This document shows, piece after piece, positions 9,008 through 18,160 of a DNA stretch of 64,000 bases (the stretch's first letter is position 1; each line of letters starts with the position of its first letter). This stretch comes from Streptomyces sp. Ag109_O5-10 (GTDB lineage: Bacteria; Actinomycetota; Actinomycetes; Streptomycetales; Streptomycetaceae). Location: the NCBI RefSeq assembly GCF_900105755.1, contig NZ_FNTQ01000001.1, positions 496,001 to 560,000 of the forward strand. Direction: 5' to 3'. Made by a program: the position numbers and the translations under genes. The notes under the pieces were generated by a model. The model had not been told where the DNA came from. It did not search any database and saw only the letters and a program-made list of their open reading frames with translations.

Positions 9008-11194
9008 TCATGCGGGTGTCACCCTCGCGAGGTCGAGCAGCAGGGCCTGTCCGGGGTTGAGGTTCGGCAGCGGCAGTCCCGCGACCGTGAGGACGGAACC
9101 GGGCAGGGTCAGCCGGCCGTCGAGGGCCGCCACCAGCCAGGCGGGCCCCGCCACCTGGTGGAAGGACGGCAGGCCCAGCTCGGTGCGCACCCGTACCCGG
9201 TAGGTCTCCCCCGGAGCGAGGCCGGGCAGCCGTACGCGCCCGTACTGGCCCTCGGGCGAGGTCGCGAGCCGCGCCCAGCAGTAGAGGGCGGCCGAACCGT
9301 CGTAGGCCACGATCCCGTGCAGCAGCGTCGCGTCGTCGGCGAGGTCGGCGCGGACCGTGCGGCCGCCGTGCAGCAGCGGGCGCAGCTCGCGGTGGAGCGC
9401 GGTCCAGGCGGTGAGGCGGGCGAGTTCCTCCGGTGAACTGCGGGTGAGGTCCTGTTCGATGCCGGCGTGCCCGAACAGCGCGGTGGCCAGCCGCAGCGGG
9501 TCGGAGCCGATCCGCTCGGTGGTGTGGCTGGTGCGCGGGCCGACGTGGGTGCCGACGAGTTCGGGGGGCAGCAGCTGCCCGGTCCAGCGCTGGACGGCCT
9601 GGCGTTCCACGGGGTCGTTGCAGTCCGAGGGCCAGACCCGGTCGGTCCGCTCCAGGATGCCGAGGTCGATCCGGCCGCCGCCGGCGGCGCAGCTCTCGAT
9701 CTCCAGCGCGGGGTGCCGTTCCCGGAGGGCGTCGACCAGCCGGTAGAGGGCGATCACCTGGGCGTGTGCCACGGGACGCTCGGCGGTGCCGTGCACGCTC
9801 TCGTGGAGTTCGCGGTTGTGGTCCCACTTGAGGTAGGCGATGCCGTACTTCTCCACCAGACCGTCCAGCGAGTCCAGCAGGTACTGCCAGGCGTCGGGGT
9901 TGGACAGGTCCAGTACGTGCTGGTGGCGGGCGGCGGGGCCGACCCCGCGGGCCGGGCCGAGTACCCAGTCGGGGTGCTCGCGGGCCAGGTCGGAGTCGAG
10001 GTTGACCATCTCCGGCTCCACCCACAGCCCGAACTCCATGCCGAGCGAGCGCACATGGTCCACCAGCGGGGTCAGCCCCTCCGGCCAGACCACGGGGTCG
10101 ACGGTCCAGTCACCGAGCCCGGCGTGGTCCGAACGGCGGCCCCGGAACCAGCCGTCGTCCAGCACGAACCGTTCGACGCCGACCTCGGCGGCCTTGTCGG
10201 CCAGCCGCAGCAGCCGGTCCAGGTCGTGGTCGAAGTAGACCGCCTCCCAGCTGTTGAGGATCACCGGGCGGGGCCCGCGTGGATGGGCGGGGCGGGCCCG
10301 CAGCAGGGTGTGGAAACGGTCGGCGAGACCGTCCAGCCCCTGGTCGGACCAGGCGAAGTGACAGACCGGGGCGGTGTACGTGTCGCCGGGGGCGAGCCGG
10401 ATCTCCCCCGCCCGCAGGAGTTCGCCGCCGCCGAGCACCCCGGCGTGGGTGCCCGCGCCCTCCGGCAACTGCTCGGCCAGATACCGCTGGTCGCCGCTCC
10501 AGGCCACGTGCACGGCCCAGACCTCACCGGTACCGAAGCCGAACCCGGGCACGCCGACCGCCATCAGGTACGGCGAGTCCAGGCCGGGCTTGCCGCGCCG
10601 GACCTCCCGGCTGTGCGTGCCGAAGCCCAGCGGCCGCCGCTGGGGGGAGCGCTCCCGGCTCCACTTGCCGGTGAAGTCGAGGATCTCCGCGGCCCGCCGG
10701 GGCAGCGGCAGCAGGGTCGTGACCTGCGCCAGGTCGTACGGCTCCGGGCCGGCGTCCGGGCGGCGGGCGAGCGTGGTGCGCACCCCGAGCACGCCCGAGG
10801 GCTCCAGCCGGTAGGTGACAGTGGCGTCGAGTCCGGCGCCGGGGTCGGTGAGGTGCAGGGACAGCTCCCCGCCCGCCGCCCCGGGGTGGTACGAGCTGCC
10901 GGCCAGGGTCAGCCGGGGCGCGGCGAAGGCGCCGGCGAGATGGCCCTCGTGGGCCGGGGTGCCGGACCAGCCGTCGGCCTCGGTGGGCCAGACGGTGAAC
11001 CGGCGGGGGATGTCGATGGAGTTGTTGAGCACGGCGGGTTCACCGGTCAGCACGAGCGCGGCCAGGGCGTCCTGCGACAGGTCGCCGAGGTCGGCCCCCC
11101 AGTGCAGGACCCTGGGCACCGGTTCCGTGAGCTCCACGACGAGGGCGGTGCCCGCCGCGCGCAGGATGTGGATCCGCGCCGTGCTGTCCGACAT
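9008..11194 (-). CDS. GH36 alpha-galactosidase, cytoplasmic
   Basis: 728 residues, the normal size for the group I bacterial GH36 enzymes. There is no signal peptide. An N-terminal beta-sandwich (about 1-300) precedes a TIM barrel with the nucleophile motif LKWDHNRE near residue 458 and the acid/base region RVWPSDCND near 521, preceded by the family motif ESCAAGGGRIDLG. It should remove alpha-linked galactose from imported oligosaccharides inside the cell. It is the last gene of the importer operon, separated from the binding-protein gene by a 19-bp-stem hairpin, which may lower its expression. An AAAGGAC ribosome-binding site precedes the ATG. Alternative substrates such as alpha-N-acetylgalactosaminides are possible but less likely. 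Confidence 0.9.
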   Translation of the reverse strand: MSDSTARIHILRAAGTALVVELTEPVPRVLHWGADLGDLSQDALAALVLTGEPAVLNNSIDIPRRFTVWPTEADGWSGTPAHEGHLAGAFAAPRLTLAGSSYHPGAAGGELSLHLTDPGAGLDATVTYRLEPSGVLGVRTTLARRPDAGPEPYDLAQVTTLLPLPRRAAEILDFTGKWSRERSPQRRPLGFGTHSREVRRGKPGLDSPYLMAVGVPGFGFGTGEVWAVHVAWSGDQRYLAEQLPEGAGTHAGVLGGGELLRAGEIRLAPGDTYTAPVCHFAWSDQGLDGLADRFHTLLRARPAHPRGPRPVILNSWEAVYFDHDLDRLLRLADKAAEVGVERFVLDDGWFRGRRSDHAGLGDWTVDPVVWPEGLTPLVDHVRSLGMEFGLWVEPEMVNLDSDLAREHPDWVLGPARGVGPAARHQHVLDLSNPDAWQYLLDSLDGLVEKYGIAYLKWDHNRELHESVHGTAERPVAHAQVIALYRLVDALRERHPALEIESCAAGGGRIDLGILERTDRVWPSDCNDPVERQAVQRWTGQLLPPELVGTHVGPRTSHTTERIGSDPLRLATALFGHAGIEQDLTRSSPEELARLTAWTALHRELRPLLHGGRTVRADLADDATLLHGIVAYDGSAALYCWARLATSPEGQYGRVRLPGLAPGETYRVRVRTELGLPSFHQVAGPAWLVAALDGRLTLPGSVLTVAGLPLPNLNPGQALLLDLARVTPA

Positions 11195-11214
11195 GCAGAG
11201 TCCTTTCGGGTCAC

Positions 11215-11261
11215 CCGGCCGCCGGACGGGCCCGGTCCAGGCGGGCCCGTCCGGCGGCCGG
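11215..11261 (-). terminator. Strong 19-bp hairpin between binding-protein and GH36 genes
   Basis: Perfect inverted repeat with arms CCGGCCGCCGGACGGGCCC and its exact complement, separated by 9 nt. It has no T-tract, as usual for Streptomyces. It lies inside an otherwise tight operon, right after the binding-protein gene, so it could be an attenuator or a 3'-end stabiliser that raises binding-protein mRNA over downstream mRNA. Confidence 0.75.
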
Positions 11262-11284
11262 ACGGGGGTTGGGCGGGGGCAGGG

Positions 11285-12646
11285 TCACTTCTTGGCGAGC
11301 AGAGCCTTGCTCTGGTTCTGCATGTCCGTGAAGACGGAGTCGTTCTTCTGGCCGGCGAAGTAGGCCTGGAACAGCGGCTGGAACGCGTCCTGGAGGGCGG
11401 CACCGTTGCCGTAGACCGGGGACGGGTAGAGGACCTTGTCCTTGATCATGTCAGTGAAGACGGACAGGTCCACGCCCGTCTTGGCCAGCGCCTTGGCCGA
11501 GGCGTCCATGGACGCCGGGATCGACGGGAAGAAGGTACCGGTCAGGGAGGCCTTCGACTGGCAGGCCTCGCTGCCCATGTACGAGACCCACTTCCAGGCC
11601 AGGTCGGGGTTCTTGGTGCCGGCCCAGATGTTGTTCCCGTTGGAGTTGCTCAGCACGGACCTGGTCTTGCCGTCGGGGCCGTAGGGCGTGGGGGCGATCC
11701 CGACCTTGACGCCGGGGATCTTCACGAAGGTCGAGGCCTCCCACGAACCGCCGGTCTCCATGGCGACCTTGCCGGAGGAGAGCAGGTCGACGTCGCTGAC
11801 GCTGTCGTTGAACTGCCCGATCTTCGGCGCGTAGCCCTGGTCGGTCAGGGAGCGGATCCAGTCCATGGTCTTCACGAACCGCGGGTCGGCGTAGTTGAAC
11901 ACCGTCGGCCAGGTGGTCTTGTCACCGAGCCGCCACCCCGTGGTGCTGACCAGCGGGTTCCAGGTGAACTGGCCGATGAAGTCCTTCGACGCGACCTCCC
12001 CGTAGCCGTAGGTCCTGATGTGGGACTTGTCGAAGCCCTTCTGGTCACCGCGGCGTCCCTTGGTGTCGATCGTCAGGTGGGCGATCATCTTGCCCAGTGT
12101 GCCGCCGTCGTCCGGGTTCCAGTTCAGCGACTTGACGTCCTGGTCGGTGTACCCGGCCTTCTTGACGGCGTCCTCGTTGAAGTAGACGCCGGACGCCGCC
12201 CAGTCCAGCGGCAGGGCGTACTGCTTGCCGTCGGTGTACTTCCAGGCGTCCACGCCGACGGAGAACCGGGACAGGTCGAACTTGTCCTTGGCGATGTAGT
12301 CGTCCATCGCGAGGAGCTGGTGCTGGGAGGCGTACGCCTGGAAGAACTGGACGCTGTTCTGGAAGGCGTCGGGCGCGTTGCCGGCCACGAACCCGGCGGT
12401 CAGCTTGGTGAAGTAGTCGTTGACGTTGTACTGGGTGATCTTCACCTTGGTGCCGGGGTTGGCCTTCTCGAAGTCCGTGGCACACACCTTGTACGCGGCG
12501 GCCTGCTTGTCGTCCCAGGTCCACCAGTTGACGGTCTTGGAGCCGCCGGCGGAGGACGAGCCGTTCGAGCAGGCGGAGAGCACGGCGGCCAGGGTGAGCG
12601 TGGCGCCCAGCGCGACCGTCCTGCGAACTCTCGTGTTTCTTCTCAT
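11285..12646 (-). CDS. ABC transporter extracellular sugar-binding lipoprotein
   Basis: 453 residues. The N-terminus is a lipoprotein signal with lipobox LSAC (residues about 24-27), so the mature protein is anchored outside the membrane. The rest is a cluster B/MalE-like solute-binding protein, with NWWTWDDKQAAAY at the mature start, an aromatic-rich cleft and motifs such as GNAPDAF and GKVAMETGGSW. It delivers oligosaccharide to the two permeases encoded upstream at 16124-18099. Its ATG overlaps the stop of the CE7 esterase gene (ATGA) and an AAGAAGGAAC ribosome-binding site is present. Being near the operon end after two enzyme genes is unusual, since such genes usually precede the permeases. 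Ligand inferred from context: an acetylated oligosaccharide with L-fucose/L-galactose or galactose branches. Confidence 0.93.
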   Translation of the reverse strand: MRRNTRVRRTVALGATLTLAAVLSACSNGSSSAGGSKTVNWWTWDDKQAAAYKVCATDFEKANPGTKVKITQYNVNDYFTKLTAGFVAGNAPDAFQNSVQFFQAYASQHQLLAMDDYIAKDKFDLSRFSVGVDAWKYTDGKQYALPLDWAASGVYFNEDAVKKAGYTDQDVKSLNWNPDDGGTLGKMIAHLTIDTKGRRGDQKGFDKSHIRTYGYGEVASKDFIGQFTWNPLVSTTGWRLGDKTTWPTVFNYADPRFVKTMDWIRSLTDQGYAPKIGQFNDSVSDVDLLSSGKVAMETGGSWEASTFVKIPGVKVGIAPTPYGPDGKTRSVLSNSNGNNIWAGTKNPDLAWKWVSYMGSEACQSKASLTGTFFPSIPASMDASAKALAKTGVDLSVFTDMIKDKVLYPSPVYGNGAALQDAFQPLFQAYFAGQKNDSVFTDMQNQSKALLAKK

Positions 12647-13680
12647 CGTTCCTTCTTTCGGGAGGACGCGGTGGGTGCTGGGGACGACAGCACCGCGGGG
12701 TGGGACGACGTCTTGAGGAGCGCGCCGAACGCGCCGAGGGCGACGGCCAGGTCGTCGGGTCCGCCGGCGTCGTGGCCGTTGAACTCCCACAGCCGCAGCT
12801 CCTTGGGGCCGGCGTAGGCGTGGTAGGCGGCGATCGCGGTGACCGGCGGGCACACCTCGTCGCGCAGCCCGGCGGAGAACCAGGCCGGGGCGCTCGCGCG
12901 GCGGGCGAAGGCGAGGCCGTCGAAGTAGCCGAGGGTTTCGAAGGTCTGCTCCACCCGGTCCCGGCGGGCGGCCAGGTAGCCGATGATCTCGGCATAGGGC
13001 TCGGCGGAGGTGAGCCGGGTGGCCTGCCGGATGTCGCAGAGGAACGGCGCCTGGAAGTGGGCGGCGGCCAGTCCGGGTACGAGTCCGGCCACCGCGAGGG
13101 CGATGCCGCCGCCCTGGCTGGGGCCGACGACGGCGACCCGGTCCGCGTCGACGAGGTCGGTGCGGGCGCGCAGGGCGTCGACGGCGCGGACGGCGTCGGT
13201 GAACACCCGGCGGTAGACGTAGGTGTCCTTGTCCTCGATGCCGCGGGTGAGGAAGCCGGGGTGGGCGGGGCCGCTGCCGACCGGGTCGGGGGTCGCTCCC
13301 CCGCCGGCCCAGGCGCCGCCCTGGCCGCGGGCGTCGACCAGCAGGTGGGCGTAGCCGGCGGACGCCCACAGCAGGTCGTCGAGGGGGGTGCCGCGCCCGC
13401 TGCCGTAGCCGTGGAACTGGACGACCGCGGGCAGCGGTCCGCGGCGGTGGCGGGGCATCCGCAGCCAGGCGCGGACCGGATGGCCGCCGAAGCCGGGCAG
13501 TTCGGCGTCGAAGACGTCGACCGTCTCCAGGCCGGCGGGGACCTCGGTGAGTTCCAGGACGGGCTCCCGCTCGGCGCGGGTCTCGGCGAGGGTGCCCTTC
13601 CAGAAGGTGTCGAAGTCCTCCGGTTCGCGGTAGGCGCTGCGGTAGGCGAAGAGCTCGGGGACGTCCTGTTCGGTCAGCAC
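12643..13680 (-). CDS. CE7 acetyl (xylan) esterase, cytoplasmic
   Basis: 345 residues from a GTG at 13680 that overlaps the upstream GH95 stop by 7 bp and is preceded by GAGGGGAG. It is an alpha/beta hydrolase of the AXE1/cephalosporin-C deacetylase group (CE7): the early RGQGG motif, the nucleophile elbow GPSQGGG near residue 185, the Asp in LRDEVCPP near 276 and the His in NGHDAGG near 300. There is no signal peptide, in keeping with CE7 enzymes that deacetylate small oligosaccharides after uptake. Its position between a cytoplasmic GH95 and the binding protein, with overlaps on both sides, says it is part of the same catabolic unit and that the imported sugar is O-acetylated. Confidence 0.92.
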   Translation of the reverse strand: MLTEQDVPELFAYRSAYREPEDFDTFWKGTLAETRAEREPVLELTEVPAGLETVDVFDAELPGFGGHPVRAWLRMPRHRRGPLPAVVQFHGYGSGRGTPLDDLLWASAGYAHLLVDARGQGGAWAGGGATPDPVGSGPAHPGFLTRGIEDKDTYVYRRVFTDAVRAVDALRARTDLVDADRVAVVGPSQGGGIALAVAGLVPGLAAAHFQAPFLCDIRQATRLTSAEPYAEIIGYLAARRDRVEQTFETLGYFDGLAFARRASAPAWFSAGLRDEVCPPVTAIAAYHAYAGPKELRLWEFNGHDAGGPDDLAVALGAFGALLKTSSHPAVLSSPAPTASSRKKER

Positions 13681-16127
13681 GGCACCGGCTCCCCTCGGGG
13701 GCGGAGGGTGGCGTCCAGTTCGATCTGGTGCCCGGTCGGGAGCCGCAGTGCGGTCTCGTCGTCCCGGTGCCGGATCCGCACGATCTCGGCGGCGTCACCG
13801 GTGACCCGGCGCACGGTGGCGCCGGTCAGCGCGCCGTCGGTCCAGGCGAAGTCGACGGCGAGGCCGCCGCGGCAGCGCAGGTCGCGGGCCTCGCCGTCGG
13901 CCCACTGCGCGGGCAGGGCGGGCAGCAGGTGGAGGGTGCCGGTGTGGCTCTGCAGCACCATCTCGGCGATGGCGGCCATGAGTCCGTAGTTGCCGTCGAT
14001 CTGGAACGGCGGGTGGGTGGAGAAGAGGTTGGGCAGCAGGCCGCCCCACCGGGAGCCGTCCACGGGGGCGTCCACCGCGCAGTCGCCGTCGAGCGGGCGG
14101 GCGGCTTCGAGGAACAGCGAGCGGGCGGTCGCGGCGTCGCGCAGCCAGGCCCGCAGGACGATCTTCCACGACCACGACCAGCCCATGGCGCCGGGGCCGC
14201 GGCGGTCCATCGACGCGCGTGCCGCGGCGGCGAGTTCGGGGGCCGTGTCCGGGTCGACCAGGCCGAGCGGGTGGACGGCGATCAGGTGCGAGAGGTGACG
14301 GTGGTGCGGGTCGGCCTCGGTGTGGTCCTCGGCCCACTCCTGGAGCCGGCCCCCGGCCGAGACCTGCAGCGGGCGCAGCCGGGGCAGCGCGGCGCGTATC
14401 TCACTGGTCAGCGGGGTGTCCAGGCCCAGCAGGCCGGCCGCCTCGAGGGTCCGTTCGAGGGTGGCCCGGATCAGCGCGAGGTCCATGGTGGCGGACCGGG
14501 TCAGGGACCTCGGGGCGCCGTCGGCCAGGAAGAGGTTCTCCGGGGAGGTGGACGGCAGGGTGTCCAGGTGCCCGGTGCCGTCGTCGACGAGCCAGTCGAG
14601 GAGGAACTCGGCGCATCCGCTGAGCAGCGGCCAGGCCCGCTCGCGCAGGAACCCGAGGTCGCGGGTGAAGTCGTAGTGGTCCCACAGGTGCTGGGACAGC
14701 CAGGCGCCGCCCATCATCCACAGCGCCCAGGAGGGGTTGCCGTGTCCCATGCCGACCGGCAGCGCCCAGCCCCACGGGTCGGTGTTGTGGTGCGCGACCC
14801 AGCCGCGCGCTCCGTACAACTGCCGGGCCACCTGTGCGCCTTGGGCGGCCATCCGGTCGAGCAGGTCGAACAGCGGCTCGTGGCAGGAACTGAGGCCGAC
14901 GGTCTCCGCGCCCCAGTAGTTCATCTGGGTGTTGATGTTGATCGTGTAGTTGGACGACCAGGCGGGGCGCAGGTCGGCGTTCCAGATGCCCTGGAGGTTG
15001 GCCGGCGGGCCGGTGTGCGGGCGGGAGGCGGTGGCCAGCAGGTGCCGGCCGAGCTGGAACAGCACGGTGGCGGTGAGGAGTTCGTCGCCGCCGCCGAGGA
15101 TGTCGCGGGCGACGTCGTAGGTGCCGGAGCGGCGTGGGCCGATGCGCAGGCCGGTGGCGCCGAGCAGGGCGCGTACGTCGGCCTCGTGGTCCTTGAGGAG
15201 CTGGTCGGCGCCCTGGGCGGCGGCGCGCGCGGCGACGGCCCCGGCCGTGGCCAGGTGGGCGGCGCGGTCGGCGGCCGGGGTCCCGTGCCAGTGCCGTTCG
15301 GCGGCGGTGGAGCTGGCGAGGGTGAGCAGGACGTGGGTGGCGCCGGTGACGAACAGGCCGCCCGCGTCGTCCGGGGTCGTGGTGCCGTCGGTGTGCAAAG
15401 TGAGGGCGAGGGCGCCGAAGGGGTCGTAGCCGTCGACGGGGCCGTCCGCGTAGGACAGCGGCTCGACGACCTCGGGTTCGTGGGCGGGGGCGCCGTCCAC
15501 CGGTATCTCGATGCCGAGGGTGATGCCGTCGGCGGCGACCGTGCGCCGCACCTCGCGCAGCGGGGTGGACAACTCGACGGACAGGTCCACGGTGCCGCCG
15601 GCCGCGTCCAGCGTCGTGCACAGGGTGCCGGTGACGGCGTCGGCCCAGACCCTGCGCCGGACGGCGGTGCCGTCGAGGCCGAAGCCGTCCTCGGCCACCG
15701 CGGTGTCCAGGTCGAGCGTCCTGCCGTGGTACGCGGCCCGCTCGCCGCCCGCCACGGTCAGGTACAGGTCCGCGTACGGGAGGTACTCCTGGGTGTAGGG
15801 GCCCTCGAAGGTCATGAGCAGGGACTCGGCCGTGTCCTGGTCGCCGGCGCGGAGCGCGGCGCGGACCTCTTCTAGCCGCTGCGGGCCGGCTCCCTGGGCG
15901 CGGAGCACGGCGAGGGCGGCGGCCGGTCCGCCCGGGGTGCCGGACCAGACGGTGGAGTCGTTGATCTGGATCCGGGACCGGGCGGCGCCGCCGAAGACCA
16001 TCGCGCCGATCCTGCCGTTGCCGACGGGAGCGGCCTCGGTCCAGTCGGCCGCGGGCGCGGGCCAGCTCAGCACCAGGTCGCTGGAGTGCATGACGGTGTC
16101 GTCCAATCGCGGTGTTCGGGCGGTCAC
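13674..16127 (-). CDS. GH95 family glycosidase, cytoplasmic (alpha-L-fucosidase/alpha-L-galactosidase type)
   Basis: 817 residues from a GTG at 16127 that overlaps the upstream permease stop (GTGA); an internal ATG at 16091 is an alternative. There is no signal peptide. All canonical GH95 blocks are present: INTQMNYW near residue 397, LQEWAED near 595 and FQIDGNYG near 709. It should remove terminal alpha-L-fucose or alpha-L-galactose from imported oligosaccharides. It differs from the exported GH95 at 3419-5764 in having the standard Asp in the last block, so the two enzymes probably differ in substrate. It is translationally coupled to the permease before it and the CE7 esterase after it. 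Confidence 0.93.
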   Translation of the reverse strand: MTARTPRLDDTVMHSSDLVLSWPAPAADWTEAAPVGNGRIGAMVFGGAARSRIQINDSTVWSGTPGGPAAALAVLRAQGAGPQRLEEVRAALRAGDQDTAESLLMTFEGPYTQEYLPYADLYLTVAGGERAAYHGRTLDLDTAVAEDGFGLDGTAVRRRVWADAVTGTLCTTLDAAGGTVDLSVELSTPLREVRRTVAADGITLGIEIPVDGAPAHEPEVVEPLSYADGPVDGYDPFGALALTLHTDGTTTPDDAGGLFVTGATHVLLTLASSTAAERHWHGTPAADRAAHLATAGAVAARAAAQGADQLLKDHEADVRALLGATGLRIGPRRSGTYDVARDILGGGDELLTATVLFQLGRHLLATASRPHTGPPANLQGIWNADLRPAWSSNYTININTQMNYWGAETVGLSSCHEPLFDLLDRMAAQGAQVARQLYGARGWVAHHNTDPWGWALPVGMGHGNPSWALWMMGGAWLSQHLWDHYDFTRDLGFLRERAWPLLSGCAEFLLDWLVDDGTGHLDTLPSTSPENLFLADGAPRSLTRSATMDLALIRATLERTLEAAGLLGLDTPLTSEIRAALPRLRPLQVSAGGRLQEWAEDHTEADPHHRHLSHLIAVHPLGLVDPDTAPELAAAARASMDRRGPGAMGWSWSWKIVLRAWLRDAATARSLFLEAARPLDGDCAVDAPVDGSRWGGLLPNLFSTHPPFQIDGNYGLMAAIAEMVLQSHTGTLHLLPALPAQWADGEARDLRCRGGLAVDFAWTDGALTGATVRRVTGDAAEIVRIRHRDDETALRLPTGHQIELDATLRPRGEPVPC

Positions 16128-17062
16128 TTGAGGCCGGAGAAGCCGATGGAGTTGACGATGCGCTTGCCGAAGGCGACGAACAGCAGCAGCATCGGCAGGG
16201 CCGCGACCAGGGCGGCGGCCATCAGGCCCGCCCAGTCGGGGGCGGCCTGCGGCGAGGACTGCTTGAAGACGCCGAGCGCGAGGGTCAGCGGCTGCACGTC
16301 CTGGCTGTTGGTGATCAGCAGCGGCCAGAAGTAGTCGTTCCAGGCGTTGACGAACATCAGCAGCGAGACGGTCGCGATCGGAGCGGACGACATCGGCAGG
16401 ATGATCCGGAAGAAGATCCGCAGCGGGCCCGCCCCGTCGAGGATGGCGGCCTCCTCGATCTCGGTGCTCAGGCCCAGCATGAACTGCCGCAGGAAGAACA
16501 GCGTGAACGCCTGGAAGAGCGCTCCGGGCAGGATCAGGCCGGCGAAGGTGTTGGTCAGTCCGAGGTCTTTGACGAAGACGAAGTTGGGCAGCAGCGTGAA
16601 GACGCTGGGCACCATCAGCGCGGTGATCAGGATGTTGAAGACCAGGTTGCGGCCGCGCCAGTGCAGCCGGGAGAACGCGTAGGCGCCGGCCGCGGAGAAG
16701 AGCACGATCAGCACCGTCTGCACGGACGCGTAGATCAGCGAGTTGCGCAGGTAGAGCGCGATGTCGATGGCGGCGCCCGAGCCGCCCTGGGCCTGTGCTT
16801 CGGCGGTGGAGGCGATGCCGAGGACGCGTTCGAAGGCGCCCCAGGTGAAGCCGACCGGCAGCGGCGAGGAGGGGTGCGTCGCCAGCTTGTAGTTGTTGGA
16901 CAGCGCGGTGCGCAGGATCCAGTAGAACGGGAAGAGCGTGACGAGGACGACGATGCCCAGGTAGGTCCAGGCGACGATCCGGCCGGGCGAGAGGCGGCGC
17001 GGGGCCTTCGGGGCCCGGGGCCGTGCGGTGGCCGTCCGGCCGGGGGCGAGGGTGACTGCCAT
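16124..17062 (-). CDS. Carbohydrate ABC transporter permease (MalG type)
   Basis: 312 residues with about six membrane segments, a short basic N-terminus, and the EAA loop EEAAILDGAGPLRIFFRI that docks the ATPase. It belongs to the MalG/AraQ branch of binding-protein-dependent permeases. The ATG at 17062 lies 11 bp after the previous permease stop, with GAAGGAG as ribosome-binding site. It forms the membrane channel with the MalF-type protein next door and the lipoprotein at 11285-12646. No ATPase gene is present anywhere in the locus, so a shared ATPase such as MsiK is expected to energise transport (knowledge of Streptomyces sugar importers, not visible here). Confidence 0.94.
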   Translation of the reverse strand: MAVTLAPGRTATARPRAPKAPRRLSPGRIVAWTYLGIVVLVTLFPFYWILRTALSNNYKLATHPSSPLPVGFTWGAFERVLGIASTAEAQAQGGSGAAIDIALYLRNSLIYASVQTVLIVLFSAAGAYAFSRLHWRGRNLVFNILITALMVPSVFTLLPNFVFVKDLGLTNTFAGLILPGALFQAFTLFFLRQFMLGLSTEIEEAAILDGAGPLRIFFRIILPMSSAPIATVSLLMFVNAWNDYFWPLLITNSQDVQPLTLALGVFKQSSPQAAPDWAGLMAAALVAALPMLLLFVAFGKRIVNSIGFSGLK

Positions 17063-17073
17063 GACGGGCTCCT

Positions 17074-18099
17074 TCAGCTCAGGTCGGATTCGCTCGCGCG
17101 GGCGAGCCGCAGCTGGGTGAAGGTCACCGTGATGAGCAGGGCGAACAGGGCCAGCGAGAGGGTGGCGGCGTAGCCGAAGTCGAACTGCCGGAACGCCTTG
17201 CTGTAGATGTACATCTGGAGGACGTTCGAGGCGTTGGCCGGGCCGCCCTGGGTGGTGACCTGCACGATGTCGAACACCTGGAAGGAGTTGATCACCGTGA
17301 GGACGACGACCATGACCAGGATCGGCCGCAGCAGCGGCACGGTCAGCCGGCGGAACATCTGCACTTCACTGGCGCCGTCGACGCGGCCGGCCTCGTAGAT
17401 GGTGGCCGGGATGGTCTGCAGTCCGGCGAAGATCAGCAGGGAGTAGTAGCCCATCCACTTCCAGATGCTGATCGCGGCGAGGGACGGAATGGCCCAGCCG
17501 CTGCTGCCGAAGAAGAGGATGGAGTGTCCCGTCAGGTGCTGCAGGACGAGGCTGATGACACCGAGGGACGGGTCGAGCATCCACTGCCAGACCAGGGCGG
17601 CGATGACGTTGGAGATCAGGAACGGCAGCAGGATGACGCCGCGCAGCGTCGACGACTTGGTCACCCGGTGCAGCACCACCGCCGTCACCAGGGAGGCCAG
17701 GGTGCCGAAGACGACGGCCAGGATCACGAAGTAGACGGTGACGAGCAGCGAGTGCCAGAAGACGTCGTCGCCGAACATCTCGTGGAAGTTGGCCAGTCCC
17801 ACCCAGTTCGGCGGGGTGAGGACGTGGAAGTCGGTGAAGCTCAGGTAGATGCCGCGCAGGGTCGGATAGGCGTAGAAGATCGCGAACCCGACGACGGATG
17901 GGATGATCAGCAGGAGGGCGACCGGCAGGTCGCGGCGGCGGGCCGCCGCGGACCTGGTCGGTGTGGAGCGGCCCGGCCTGCGGGGCGTACGGGTCCTGTG
18001 GACGTGCGGGGCCGGGCCGGAGACGGTGGCCGTGGTGGTCACCGCGGCTGACGGCGGTGCGGCCGGCCGCTCGGGCTTGCCCTGTGATGTGACCACCAC
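17074..18099 (-). CDS. Carbohydrate ABC transporter permease (MalF/UgpA type)
   Basis: 341 residues from a GTG at 18099, with AGGAGAG just upstream. The cytoplasmic N-terminus (about 55 residues, Pro/Arg/Thr rich) is followed by about six membrane helices and an EAA loop reading YEAGRVDGASEVQMFRRLT. It is the first of the two permeases and starts only 61 bp downstream of the GH27 gene; no promoter is evident in that gap, so the whole set from GH27 to GH36 is probably one transcript. Confidence 0.94.
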   Translation of the reverse strand: MVVTSQGKPERPAAPPSAAVTTTATVSGPAPHVHRTRTPRRPGRSTPTRSAAARRRDLPVALLLIIPSVVGFAIFYAYPTLRGIYLSFTDFHVLTPPNWVGLANFHEMFGDDVFWHSLLVTVYFVILAVVFGTLASLVTAVVLHRVTKSSTLRGVILLPFLISNVIAALVWQWMLDPSLGVISLVLQHLTGHSILFFGSSGWAIPSLAAISIWKWMGYYSLLIFAGLQTIPATIYEAGRVDGASEVQMFRRLTVPLLRPILVMVVVLTVINSFQVFDIVQVTTQGGPANASNVLQMYIYSKAFRQFDFGYAATLSLALFALLITVTFTQLRLARASESDLS

Positions 18100-18160
18100 G
18101 GCACTCTCCTCGGATGTCAGGCAGGTGGAACGTCGGTAGGGGGCGGGATCGGACGGAGCG

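Noticed and set aside
9467..12817. Very long open frame on the plus strand opposite the GH36, binding-protein and CE7 genes
   Set aside because: It is the antisense shadow of well-supported genes. High G+C makes long antisense frames common, and it contains no domain I recognise.
11285..13798. Single frame joining CE7 region and binding protein
   Set aside because: The lipoprotein signal at 12646 marks the true start. Upstream codons are the shadow of the CE7 gene.
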